Positions 7,679-15,802 of a stretch of 64,000 nucleotides of DNA are shown one piece after another (within the stretch, counting starts at the first letter, position 1; the number at the start of each line of letters is the position of its first letter). Source of the stretch: Streptomyces sp. TSRI0281 (GTDB lineage: Bacteria; Actinomycetota; Actinomycetes; Streptomycetales; Streptomycetaceae); NCBI RefSeq assembly GCF_001905125.1, contig NZ_LWLE01000011.1:62001-126000 (forward strand). The letters are read 5' to 3'. The position numbers were made by a program, and so were the translations under genes. The notes under the pieces were generated by a model that did not search any database, was not told the origin of the DNA, and was given only the letters and a program-made list of their open reading frames with translations.

Positions 7679-8683
7679 TCAGGCGGCGTCGAGCTGGATG
7701 ATCGCCGAGGGTCCGGCCGGGTGTACGGCCGTCACCTTCAGGCCGGCGGCGGAGGCGAGCACGGCGAACTCCTCGACGCTGCGTTCCTGGGCGCCGTAGA
7801 CGGCCAGCATGCGCAGATCCATTCCGGTACGGGGGGTGTCGCCGTCGGAGCCGATCGACTCGATGACGAAGACCGATCCCCCGGCGCCGGCCGCCTCGGC
7901 GCAGCGCCGCAGGATGGCCACGGAGTCGTCGTCGTCCCAGTCGTGCAGGATCAGCGAGAGCAGGTATCCGCCGGCTCCGGCGGGCAGCGGGTCGAAGAAA
8001 CTGCCGGTCACGGCGGTGGCACGCTGGGCCAGGCCCGCCGCGGCGAACGACTTGGCCGCGGCGCGGGTGGCGTCGGCCAGGTCGACGACGCTGCCGTGCA
8101 GATCGGGGTGAGCGGTCAGCAGTGCGCTCAGGAGCGATCCGTCGCCACCGCCGACATCGATGACATGGCCGAGCGAGGACCAGTCGAACCCGTCGACGAG
8201 GGCGGGCGCGCGGACCGCGACGTCCTCGCCGAGCAGTCTGTTGAAGGCTTCGGCGCGGTCCGTGTCCGCGGCGAGGTCCTCCCAGTAGGTCCGGCCGTAG
8301 CGGACGGGGAAGGCGGCCTCACCGGTGCGGATGCTGTGCAGCAGCTCGACGAAGGACAGTTCGCCGCGGCCCCCGCTGCCGATGTCGAACCAGAGCCGGA
8401 TACCGGCCGGGTGGTCCTCGCGCAGCGGCTGCCCGAGCGGGGTGAGGGTGTAACGGCCCTCTTCGTCCCGTGCCAGCACGCCACGTACCGTGAGGTAGCG
8501 CAGGAGGCGGTCGAGTGCGCCGGGATGGGCGCCGGCCGCCTCGGCCAGGTCCTCCACGGTGTGCCGCCCGGCCTGGATGTGGTCGGCGAGGCGCAGCGTC
8601 GCCGCCACCCGCACGGCCATCGGGGTGCCCAGGTTGGCCATCGACCACAGCTTGGCGGCAGAGCCGTCCACGTCGCCCTTCAC
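7679..8683 (-). CDS. SAM-dependent O-methyltransferase (family 2, DmpM-like)
   Basis: A 334-aa methyltransferase with an N-terminal winged-helix dimerisation domain and a Rossmann C-terminal domain. SAM-binding motifs are HVIDVGGGDGSLL and later FDPLPAGAGGYLLSLILHDW; the His-Asp of HDW is the usual catalytic region of small-molecule O-methyltransferases. GTG at 8683 has AAAGGA six bases upstream. The regulatory element C lies 73 bases before the start. It likely methylates a phenolic hydroxyl of the aryl unit; the target is not readable. Confidence 0.88.
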   Translation of the reverse strand: MKGDVDGSAAKLWSMANLGTPMAVRVAATLRLADHIQAGRHTVEDLAEAAGAHPGALDRLLRYLTVRGVLARDEEGRYTLTPLGQPLREDHPAGIRLWFDIGSGGRGELSFVELLHSIRTGEAAFPVRYGRTYWEDLAADTDRAEAFNRLLGEDVAVRAPALVDGFDWSSLGHVIDVGGGDGSLLSALLTAHPDLHGSVVDLADATRAAAKSFAAAGLAQRATAVTGSFFDPLPAGAGGYLLSLILHDWDDDDSVAILRRCAEAAGAGGSVFVIESIGSDGDTPRTGMDLRMLAVYGAQERSVEEFAVLASAAGLKVTAVHPAGPSAIIQLDAA

Positions 8684-8755
8684 GGCATGTCCTTTCTCCA
8701 CAGCGGGCCCGGAGGGCACCGCGTAGCCCATCCTTGCGCAGCTCCGGAGACCGCC

Positions 8756-8773
8756 CATCTCCTGAAGTGCGCT
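8756..8773 (-). promoter_or_regulatory. CAYCT-N7-TGC element, copy C
   Basis: Sequence CATCTCCTGAAGTGCGCT, 73 bases upstream of the methyltransferase start at 8683. The flanking TTCCAGG gives a partial inverted repeat with the CCTGAA of the element. Confidence 0.6.
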
Positions 8774-8796
8774 GATTCCAGGGGCCGTTCACGACG

Positions 8797-8836
8797 GTGC
8801 GGCTGCGCCCTCCGGTTTCGGAGGACACAGCCGCAC
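8797..8836 (-). terminator. Rho-independent-type hairpin after the MMPL gene
   Basis: Arms 8797-8813 and 8820-8836 pair over 15 of 17 positions around a 6-base loop. It begins 26 bases downstream of the MMPL transporter stop codon on the minus strand. Confidence 0.7.
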
Positions 8837-8861
8837 GGACGGGCAGGAGATCAGCCGGTGA

Positions 8862-10967
8862 TCAGACGCTCTCCAGCTTGCGCTCACCGGTGTCGGTGTC
8901 GCTGCCGGCGCCGGACCCGCTGTCCGGGGCCGGACGCGCGGGCCACCAGAACCGGCGGGCCCCCAGGTCGAGGGCGAGCGCCGGGACCAGGATGGTGCGG
9001 ACCAGGAAGGTGTCGATCAGGACGCCGACGCCGACGATCACGCCCATCTGGGCCATGGACACCAACGGCAGTACGGCGAACACGGCGAACGTCGCCGCCA
9101 GGACGAGCCCGGCCGAGGTGATGACACCGCCGGTGCTGTTCAGGCCGGCGATGACCCCCTGGGTGTGGCCGCGCAGTGCCGACTCCTCCTTCACACGGTG
9201 CATGAGGAAGATGTTGTAGTCCACGCCGAGGGCCACCAGGAAGACGAAGCCGAGCAACGGGATCGACCAGTCCATCCCGGAGTAGCCCATGACGTGCTGG
9301 AACAGCAGGCTGGAGGCGCCGAACGCCGCGAAGTACGAGACGACGACGGTGGCCAGCAGCACCAGCGGTGCGACGAACGAGCGCAGCAGCCAGATCAGTA
9401 CGAGCATGATGACGATCAGGACTGCGGGGACGACGACCCACAGGTCGCGTACGGTCGAGGTCTCCTTGTCGAGGGTCTGGGCCGCGGTGCCTCCCACGAG
9501 TGCGTCGGTGTTCGCCCGCAGCGCCTCGACGGTGTCCTTGGCCGCTTCGCTGTCCGGCGCGCCCTTGAGTACGACGGCCAGCTGGGTCAGGTCACCGTCC
9601 GGTGTCCGTGCGGCCACCGAGACATCGACGACGCCCTCCGTCTTGCGTACGGCCTCGGTCACGGCGTCCACCTCGGACGTTTTGGCGACGACATGGGCCG
9701 GGTCGGAGGAACCGGAGGGGAAGTGCTTCGAGAGGGATTCCTGGGCGACCACCGATTCCGGCTTGTCCTGGAACCACTCCGACTGGGTGAGGCCCATGTT
9801 GACGCCGAAGGCGCTCACGGCGAGCACCACGGTGACGCCCAGCGACATCAGCCAGGAACGGCGCGGACGGCGGGCGACCGCGTCGCCCACCCGCTGCCAG
9901 GCCGAGTTGGCGGTGCGCTGGGGCGCGCCCTCCTTCGGTACCAGCGGCCAGAAAACCCAGCGGCCCGCGATGACGAGCAGCGCGGGAAGGATCGTGACCA
10001 TCGCGAGGAACCCGAAGATGATGCCGATGGCTCCGACCAGCCCCATCGAGCGGGAGGAGTTGATGTCGGCCAGTCCGAGGCATGCCAGACCGATGGTGAC
10101 GGTGCCCGCGGAGGCGAGAATCGCGGGGCCCGAGCGGCGCAGGGCGATCTGCATGGCCTCGTGCCGGTCCTCGTGCCGGTGCAGTTCCTCCCGGTAGCGG
10201 GCGATCAGCAGCAGGGCGTAGTCGGTGCCGACACCGAAGACCAGCACCATGAGGACGCCCGAACTCTGTGGGTCGACCTGGAGCCCTCCGTACTTGGCGA
10301 ACAGGTAGGTGCCCGCCTGGGTGAGCACGGAGGCGAAGCCGACCGCGAGAACGGGGAACAGCCACAGGACCGGGCTGCGGTAGGTGAGCAGCAGAAGGAT
10401 GATGACCACGAGAGCGGTGGCCATCATCAGGGTGCCGTCGAGCGTGTCGAAGACATTGAAGGCATCGGTCATGGCACCGGCGGGGCCGCCGATCTCCGTG
10501 TCGATGCCGGGCGGGGCCTGCGCGGCCGCGACGGTGCGCAGTTCCTCGACCTTTCCGGCGAGGACTTCCTGGTCCTCACCGGACAGCGGGACGACCAGCA
10601 TCAGTGCCTTGCCGTCCTTCGAGGCCACCGCCGGGGGGACCTTCTGGCCCTCCACGGCGATCTTCGCGAAGGCGGCACGATCGGACTCGACCTTGGTCCG
10701 GACGGCGTCGGTCAAGGGCGTGTCACTGCTGTAGACGGCGACCGCCGCCATGAGGTCGTCGGTCCGGAACTTCTCCAGCTCCGTGTTGACCTGCGCGGAC
10801 TCCGCACCGCGCGGCAGGAAGGCATTCGCGCTGGTGTCCTGGACCTCGGCCAGTTTTCCGGCCAGCGCGCCGAACGCCATGACAGCGATCACCCAGCCGG
10901 CGAGAACAATCCACTTGCCGCGTCGGCCGCCGGGCACAGCGGCGCTTCGCTCGAGCCAAGCTCGCAT
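8862..10967 (-). CDS. MMPL-family RND exporter
   Basis: A membrane transporter of 701 aa in the MmpL/RND superfamily, with two halves each made of a large extracytoplasmic domain and a bundle of transmembrane helices. The key motifs VFGVGTDYALLLIARYREEL in the first half and a matching VALGVDYNIFLMHRVKEE in the second carry the conserved Asp-Tyr pair used in proton coupling. I chose ATG 10967, which has AGAGGAG seven bases upstream, over a GTG or ATG nine codons earlier. Such proteins export lipids or lipophilic antibiotics, so product export or self-resistance is likely. It is bounded by terminators on both sides and is probably transcribed alone. Confidence 0.9.
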   Translation of the reverse strand: MRAWLERSAAVPGGRRGKWIVLAGWVIAVMAFGALAGKLAEVQDTSANAFLPRGAESAQVNTELEKFRTDDLMAAVAVYSSDTPLTDAVRTKVESDRAAFAKIAVEGQKVPPAVASKDGKALMLVVPLSGEDQEVLAGKVEELRTVAAAQAPPGIDTEIGGPAGAMTDAFNVFDTLDGTLMMATALVVIILLLLTYRSPVLWLFPVLAVGFASVLTQAGTYLFAKYGGLQVDPQSSGVLMVLVFGVGTDYALLLIARYREELHRHEDRHEAMQIALRRSGPAILASAGTVTIGLACLGLADINSSRSMGLVGAIGIIFGFLAMVTILPALLVIAGRWVFWPLVPKEGAPQRTANSAWQRVGDAVARRPRRSWLMSLGVTVVLAVSAFGVNMGLTQSEWFQDKPESVVAQESLSKHFPSGSSDPAHVVAKTSEVDAVTEAVRKTEGVVDVSVAARTPDGDLTQLAVVLKGAPDSEAAKDTVEALRANTDALVGGTAAQTLDKETSTVRDLWVVVPAVLIVIMLVLIWLLRSFVAPLVLLATVVVSYFAAFGASSLLFQHVMGYSGMDWSIPLLGFVFLVALGVDYNIFLMHRVKEESALRGHTQGVIAGLNSTGGVITSAGLVLAATFAVFAVLPLVSMAQMGVIVGVGVLIDTFLVRTILVPALALDLGARRFWWPARPAPDSGSGAGSDTDTGERKLESV

Positions 10968-11011
10968 GGGGTACTCCTCTTCAGGATCAGGCATGGGGAG
11001 GGGTGCACGCA

Positions 11012-11050
11012 GCCGGTGCCCGTGGAAAGCACATCTCCACGGGCACCGGC
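11012..11050 (-). terminator. Hairpin terminator after the hydrolase gene
   Basis: Arms 11012-11026 and 11036-11050 are perfectly complementary over 15 bp with a 9-base loop. It lies 19 bases past the stop codon of the alpha/beta hydrolase gene and separates that transcript from the MMPL gene. Confidence 0.75.
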
Positions 11051-11068
11051 CGAAGGCGTGCGTTCCTG

Positions 11069-11851
11069 TCAGTTCGCGAAGAAGTTCTTCAGCTCAGGAG
11101 CGAGGACGGCCGGTTCGACGGCGATGCCCTGGCCCGGCAGGGCGTGGCACGTGGCGTCGGGGACGGTTTCGGCGACAGCGTTCGCCGACTGGTGCAGCCA
11201 CTGGTCGGCGTCGGCGCCGTGGACGATGAACGCCGGAGCCTTGACGGAGGCGAGCTCCTCGGCGGGCAGGGAGAAGTCACCCATGATCGCGGTGTCGTAC
11301 GGCAGCGTGTGTGCCAGCGCCTCCAGACCGGACCAGAACGGGGCGTGGCGCATGCCCGCGACGGCCTCGGCCGGTGCCCCCATGCCGTTGACCATGAAGA
11401 ACTCGACGGCGTCACCGCGGTTTTCGGCGCTGAGCTCGACCAGCTTCTCGGTGAGGTCCGCCGGCGGCTGCGGGCCGGCCCCGTTGATCATGTACGGCGG
11501 GTCGTAGACGGCGACCTTGGTGATGGCGAGACCGCTCGCGGCGGCCTTGAGCGCCAGGGCGCCGCCCGCGGAAAGTCCGAACACCTTGGCGGAGCCGCCG
11601 GCTTCGGCGATGAGGGCGGCGAGGTCCTCGATCTCCCGCTCGACCGCGTAGGTGTCGGCGTCACCGCTGTCGCCCCGGCCGCGACGGTCGTAGTTGTACA
11701 CGGTGAAGTGCTGGGAGAGCTCCTCTGCCAGCTGCGTCATGGTCGGGTGCGAGCGCTCGCTGAACGACCCCCCGATAAGAATCAGCGACTCTCCGCTCCC
11801 GGTGCGGTCGTAGGCGATGGTCGTACCGTCGGCCGACTTGACAGTTTTCAT
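11069..11851 (-). CDS. Alpha/beta hydrolase
   Basis: A 260-aa single-domain hydrolase. Motifs are YNYDRRGRGDSGD, the nucleophile elbow VFGLSAGGALA (Ser) and a C-terminal IVHGADADQW holding the acid residue region; a late His lies in TCHALPGQG. ATG 11851 follows AGGAG by five bases. Element D sits 82 bases upstream. It could hydrolyse an ester, release a carrier-bound intermediate, or detoxify the product. No thioesterase domain is attached to the NRPS proteins, so a release role is one option. Confidence 0.85.
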   Translation of the reverse strand: MKTVKSADGTTIAYDRTGSGESLILIGGSFSERSHPTMTQLAEELSQHFTVYNYDRRGRGDSGDADTYAVEREIEDLAALIAEAGGSAKVFGLSAGGALALKAAASGLAITKVAVYDPPYMINGAGPQPPADLTEKLVELSAENRGDAVEFFMVNGMGAPAEAVAGMRHAPFWSGLEALAHTLPYDTAIMGDFSLPAEELASVKAPAFIVHGADADQWLHQSANAVAETVPDATCHALPGQGIAVEPAVLAPELKNFFAN

Positions 11852-11921
11852 GCTTCTCCTGGAATGAGCGGCTTCGTGGGGGTGCACGCAGTGGTGCCCA
11901 AACTCAGGCTCTCCCGCTGGA

Positions 11922-11996
11922 CCCGGGAAGCGCATCTTCGAGGTTGCTGTAACCGGTTGCGTCGCACACCGGAGGGCAGAAGAGGCGCTTCCCGGG
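11922..11996. repeat. 18-bp inverted repeat enclosing element D
   Basis: Positions 11922-11939 and 11979-11996 are reverse complements at 17 of 18 bases with 39 bases between. The repeat straddles regulatory element D, between the acyltransferase stop and the hydrolase start. It may be the terminator of the acyltransferase transcript, or a structure that modulates the element. Confidence 0.5.
11933..11950 (-). promoter_or_regulatory. CAYCT-N7-TGC element, copy D
   Basis: Sequence CATCTTCGAGGTTGCTGT, 82 bases upstream of the hydrolase start at 11851. Its first seven bases belong to the left arm of an 18-bp inverted repeat. Confidence 0.58.
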
Positions 11997-12005
11997 CCGG
12001 GTGCT

Positions 12006-13325
12006 CTACCGCGGACCTGCCAGGACGTGGGTGTCCTTCGCCGCCGGGTCGGTGGCCTCACCCTGCGCAGCCGGTCGTGCCGGTGCCGGGTCCTTGCGCT
12101 TCGCCCACCTGCCGACGGCGTTCACGATGGGACGCTCGACGAGGTAGTGGCTCAGACTCGCCGCCAGGACGCTGCCGACGAGGACGGCGGTCATCAGCTC
12201 GGGGAAGCCGATCGTGCCGCGCAGCTGGTTCATCAGCGCGGGTTCGGTGCCGAAGACGCTGCCCGTCTCGAACCAGAAGTACATGACCGCGAAGTGCCAG
12301 AGGTAGATGCCGTAGGAGATGCGGCCGAGGTAGCGCACCACCGGGTTGCCCACGATCGCGTCGATGACCCGTGACTTGGCCTCGGGTATCGCCAGCGGCA
12401 TGACGATCACGAAGGAGAACAGCAGGAGCAGGAAGTACTGGGTGATGGCGAGCCCCACGCCCTCGTAGTCCCCGTAGCCGGGACGGCCGAACGGCTGGGT
12501 GCAGTTGACCGCGTAGATGATGAGGCCGACTCCCCACAGCAGCAGCGGGTGGGCGGCGGCGAGACGGTACAGGGAGGGCTTGTTGTCCGGCCGGAGCTCC
12601 GCGAGTACCTGGAGGATGGCCATGACCATGCCGAGGACGAAGGCACCGCCCACGGCCAGCGGCCACCAGTACTGCTGCGGGTAGGGCCCCATCTCGGGAC
12701 GGTGGATCCACCAGGTCCAGACGGCGGAGCCGATCGTGATGATCACCGGGGGGATCATCATCCGGCGGGCCTTGCGGACCGGGTCGTCGGTGCCGCGGGC
12801 CAGCCAGTGCATGAGCGCGGCCAGCAGCGGGAGCGCGAGGTAGTACTGCATCTCGGCGGGCACGGTCCAGGCCGGGTCCATGCCGGCGATCCAGGTGTAG
12901 TCGTAGACCTGGAGCATGAGGACCGGCCGCAGGACGTACCAGGGTCCGTCGATGGCGTTGTAGTTCAGCAGGAAGACGCAGACCAGTGCGACCAGGATGT
13001 AGGCGGGCCACAGCCGGGCCAGGCGCTTGGCGAAGAAGGGACCGATCTTCGGCCGCTGTGTGCCCGCCAGGGACCAGCGGGCGAACGGACGGTAGAGCAG
13101 CAGGCCCGACAGGACGAAGAAGGGCCCCAGTGCCAGCGGACGCATTCCCGCCAGGAAGGTGGCCAGCGCCTCGTTGCCGGGCGGAGCGGTGTAGGCGCCC
13201 ATGACCCCGGCGCTGAACGACGTGTGCACGGCCGCCACTCCGAGGGCGCACAGCGCGCGGATGCCGTCGAGTCGGCCGACACGTTTGGTCCTTTGGGCCG
13301 ACGCCGCGACCCCGTTGGCATTCAC
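12006..13325 (-). CDS. Acyltransferase 3 family membrane protein
   Basis: A polytopic membrane acyltransferase of 439 aa resembling the OafA/acyltransferase 3 family. The N-terminal RLDGIRALCALGVAAVHT holds the conserved Arg-x10-His pair of the family; about ten hydrophobic segments follow, with SGLLLYRPF and GRISYGIYLWHF typical of these proteins. GTG 13325 has GAGGAG nine bases upstream, and element E lies 61 bases upstream. Such enzymes move acyl groups from CoA or lipid donors to sugars or antibiotics at the membrane. It may acylate the product before or during export, but the acceptor is unknown. Confidence 0.85.
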   Translation of the reverse strand: MNANGVAASAQRTKRVGRLDGIRALCALGVAAVHTSFSAGVMGAYTAPPGNEALATFLAGMRPLALGPFFVLSGLLLYRPFARWSLAGTQRPKIGPFFAKRLARLWPAYILVALVCVFLLNYNAIDGPWYVLRPVLMLQVYDYTWIAGMDPAWTVPAEMQYYLALPLLAALMHWLARGTDDPVRKARRMMIPPVIITIGSAVWTWWIHRPEMGPYPQQYWWPLAVGGAFVLGMVMAILQVLAELRPDNKPSLYRLAAAHPLLLWGVGLIIYAVNCTQPFGRPGYGDYEGVGLAITQYFLLLLFSFVIVMPLAIPEAKSRVIDAIVGNPVVRYLGRISYGIYLWHFAVMYFWFETGSVFGTEPALMNQLRGTIGFPELMTAVLVGSVLAASLSHYLVERPIVNAVGRWAKRKDPAPARPAAQGEATDPAAKDTHVLAGPR

Positions 13326-13385
13326 TACGGTGAGCTCCTCTGGATAGATGGCTCATTCAGGATGGGTCTGGCTCGTTTTAGAAGC

Positions 13386-13403
13386 CATCTTCTGAAGTGC
13401 TGT
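13386..13403 (-). promoter_or_regulatory. CAYCT-N7-TGC element, copy E, with perfect inverted repeat
   Basis: Sequence CATCTTCTGAAGTGCTGT, 61 bases upstream of the acyltransferase start. This copy extends into a perfect inverted repeat, TTCTGAA-N8-TTCAGAA at 13390-13411, which suggests a dimeric DNA-binding protein. Confidence 0.65.
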
Positions 13404-13433
13404 ATTCAGAAAGGGAGTTGATGTTGTGTGTGA

Positions 13434-13760
13434 TCAGATTTCCTGGGTAGCGTGCGGGCGCACCTGAGGCGCTTCGGCGCCGAGCAGACCGGCCAGCACG
13501 GCAGGATCGAAGTTGACGGCGCTGCACCAGCGGCCCTCGCCGAGCTCGAACCACACGCGGCTGACGATCTCGCCCACCGGGTTCCCGCCCTCGATCACCT
13601 CGTCACCGAGGACCCACCCTTCGGCCGTATACCGGGTGATCCCGTCGGGCAGCACGAGGTCGACGACGGGGCTGTCCAGGGAGGGGCCGGTACGGATGTT
13701 GGAATCGCGCCAGATGGTGCCGGGAACGAGCGGCTTGCGCTCGTGGGCGGGCCGGGTCAT
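13434..13760 (-). CDS. Small SH3-like protein, 108 aa
   Basis: A 108-residue protein with no signal peptide. The segment SNIRTGPSLDSPVVDLV resembles the N(I/V)RxGPSxxSPVV start of bacterial SH3 domains, followed by a Trp-rich stretch (EGWVLGDEV, SRVWFELGEGRW) common in that fold. ATG 13760 has GGAAAGG six bases upstream. It is the last gene of the nine-gene operon starting at 23860. A protein-interaction role is possible but unproven. Confidence 0.6.
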   Translation of the reverse strand: MTRPAHERKPLVPGTIWRDSNIRTGPSLDSPVVDLVLPDGITRYTAEGWVLGDEVIEGGNPVGEIVSRVWFELGEGRWCSAVNFDPAVLAGLLGAEAPQVRPHATQEI

Positions 13761-13810
13761 GTGCGTGCCTTTCCGGGTACGGGGACGGGTACGGGGACGG
13801 GTACGGGTGG

Positions 13811-15799
13811 TCAGGCGGCGGCCGGAACCGCTTCGGGACGTGCGCCCGCCGAGCGGGCCGTCGCCAGCCACATCAGCTGGCCGACCATCTGGTCGAGGCG
13901 TTCCTCGTCGGGCAGTGAGGGGACTTCGTCGGCGGGCAGCGGTGCGGGGGCCTGCGACACCGCGACCCCCACCGGAGTGGGCCAGGCGCGCAGCGCGTGC
14001 GCGATGGTCCGCAGTGCGGCCAGCGTGCTCGCCGCGCCCTGCGCCCCGGCTCCGACGGCGACCGTGCCGATCGCCCGCCCTTCGAGGTAGGGCAGCGGAC
14101 CGCCGATGTCGTTGACGAAGTCGAGGGCGTTCTTGAGCAGGCCGGAGACGGAGGCGTGGTACGTGGGCGAGATCAGCACCACCCCGTCGGCCCGGCGGAG
14201 TTCGGCCAGCAGGTCCGCGGCACCCCGATGCGTCTCGGCGAGGCCCGGCCGGTAGGCGGGGAAGTCGATGTCGGCGCCGGTGAAGACCCGGGTGGTCGCG
14301 CCCCGGCCCTCGCACCGCAGAGCGCACCACTGGGCGACCCGGTCACAGACCGATCCCTCCCTGAGCGAGCCGCCGATCAGGACGATGTGCGCTCCGGCCC
14401 CGGCTTCTGTTCCGGCTCCCGGCCCGGCCCCGGCTTCTGTTCCGGCTCCGGCTCCCGCTCCCGGCCCGGCTTCTGCTCCGGCCCCGGCTCCGGCTTCTGC
14501 TCCGACTCCGGTCCCTGCTCCGGTCCCTGCCTCTGCTCCTGCCCCTGCCCCTGCCCCTGCTCCTGCTCCTGCTCCTGCGCCTGCGCCTGCTCCTTTCGGC
14601 GCGGTCGCCGGGGGGAGCGTGTTCAGGGCCGGCCGGGGCCGCCATCCGACGATGTCCACGGACCCCTGGTCCTTGCGCCCGGCGGACCGCATCCGGGCGT
14701 TGCGCCGTTCCACGCCCGCCCGGTCCGCACCCTGGTCCAGTCCGCCCTGGCGGCGGGACTCCAGGACGACGGCGGCGGCTCGGTCGACGCGTTCGTGCGC
14801 GTAGAGGGCGAGCGCGTCGGTCACCGAGGAGGTGGCTTCCATGGCCTGTCCGAGGACGACCGCGTCCTCCAGCGCCGTGTTGGCCCCCTGGCCGAGCGCC
14901 GGGACCATGGCATGGGCGGCATCGCCCAGCAGCGCCACCGGTCCGTCCACCCAGCGGGGCGCCGGATCACGGTCGTGGATGTCGGTGACGACGAGGTCCC
15001 CCGGCTCGGCGTTGCGCACCAGGTCGACGACCGGCCCGTACCACCCCTCGATGGCGTCCACCAGCGCCTGCCGCGCGCCGTCCGGCCCCCGTGCGGGCCA
15101 GACTCCGGGCGGGGCGGTGATCTTGGCCGCCCAGTAGAGGGTGTCGTCGTCGACGGGGGCGATGAAGAACTGGATGCCGAGCCCGCTGACGACATGGCCG
15201 CGTCCGCCGAGGGCCGAGCCGCGGGTACGTCCCCGTACCGAGGTGTAACCGCGGTACTGGAGCGGTTCGTCGCCCAGCATCCGCCGGCGCACCGCGGAGC
15301 GGATGCCGTCGGCGGCGATCAGCGCCTCGTAGTCCTGCGTGGTGCCGTCGGAGAGGTGCACCGACACGGAGTCCGTGTGCCGGGTGTAGTCCGTGACCGC
15401 GGTGGCCAGTTGCACGGAGGCGCCCGCCGAGAGGGCCTCGTCCAGGAGTACGCGGTGCAGTGCCGACCGCAGGACCGGGATCTGCGGGGCGCCCAGCCGC
15501 TCCCCCGTCGCGCCGATGGGCTCCTCGGCGAGTACGTTTCCGTCGGCGTCCATGAGCAGGCGGACCTCGTCCGGGGCGGTGACATGGCCGGCCGCCCGGA
15601 TCTGCGCGGCCAGCGTGCCGCCCAGCGCTTCGGTGGCCCGCACCCCGTTGGGGTAGAGCACCAGGCCGGAGCCGTTGACGCCGATCCGCTCGGCCCGCTC
15701 GATGACGGTGACGTCGTTGCCCCGGGAGGCCAGGGCGATCGCGGCCGCCAGCCCACCGATGCCCCCGCCCGCGACGGCCAGGGTGCGGTGCTGCGTCAT
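13811..15799 (-). CDS. FAD monooxygenase fused to NADPH-dependent flavin reductase
   Basis: A 662-aa two-enzyme fusion. Residues 1 to about 390 form a group A FAD monooxygenase with the dinucleotide motif AGGGIGGLAAAIAL, the DG motif ALIAADGIRSAVRRRM and the GD motif VALLGDAAHAMVPALGQGAN. Residues about 403-470 are a low-complexity Ala/Gly linker. From about 472 an NADPH-dependent FMN reductase follows, with LIGGSLREGSVCDR and SPTYHASVSGLLKNALDF. Group A monooxygenases normally reduce their own FAD, so a fused reductase is unexpected. ATG 15799 lies three bases below the preceding stop. Hydroxylation of the anthranilate-derived ring is a plausible role. Confidence 0.88.
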   Translation of the reverse strand: MTQHRTLAVAGGGIGGLAAAIALASRGNDVTVIERAERIGVNGSGLVLYPNGVRATEALGGTLAAQIRAAGHVTAPDEVRLLMDADGNVLAEEPIGATGERLGAPQIPVLRSALHRVLLDEALSAGASVQLATAVTDYTRHTDSVSVHLSDGTTQDYEALIAADGIRSAVRRRMLGDEPLQYRGYTSVRGRTRGSALGGRGHVVSGLGIQFFIAPVDDDTLYWAAKITAPPGVWPARGPDGARQALVDAIEGWYGPVVDLVRNAEPGDLVVTDIHDRDPAPRWVDGPVALLGDAAHAMVPALGQGANTALEDAVVLGQAMEATSSVTDALALYAHERVDRAAAVVLESRRQGGLDQGADRAGVERRNARMRSAGRKDQGSVDIVGWRPRPALNTLPPATAPKGAGAGAGAGAGAGAGAGAGAEAGTGAGTGVGAEAGAGAGAEAGPGAGAGAGTEAGAGPGAGTEAGAGAHIVLIGGSLREGSVCDRVAQWCALRCEGRGATTRVFTGADIDFPAYRPGLAETHRGAADLLAELRRADGVVLISPTYHASVSGLLKNALDFVNDIGGPLPYLEGRAIGTVAVGAGAQGAASTLAALRTIAHALRAWPTPVGVAVSQAPAPLPADEVPSLPDEERLDQMVGQLMWLATARSAGARPEAVPAAA
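14391..14592. repeat. Hexanucleotide-type repeat coding an Ala-Gly linker
   Basis: About 200 bases made of variants of GCTCCTGC/GCTCCGGCC (plus-strand reading) encode the Gly-Ala-rich linker of the fusion enzyme, with interspersed Glu, Thr and Pro codons. Slippage in such DNA would change linker length in steps of two residues, so strains may differ here and assembly length may be unreliable. Confidence 0.85.
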
Positions 15800-15802
15800 G
15801 GT

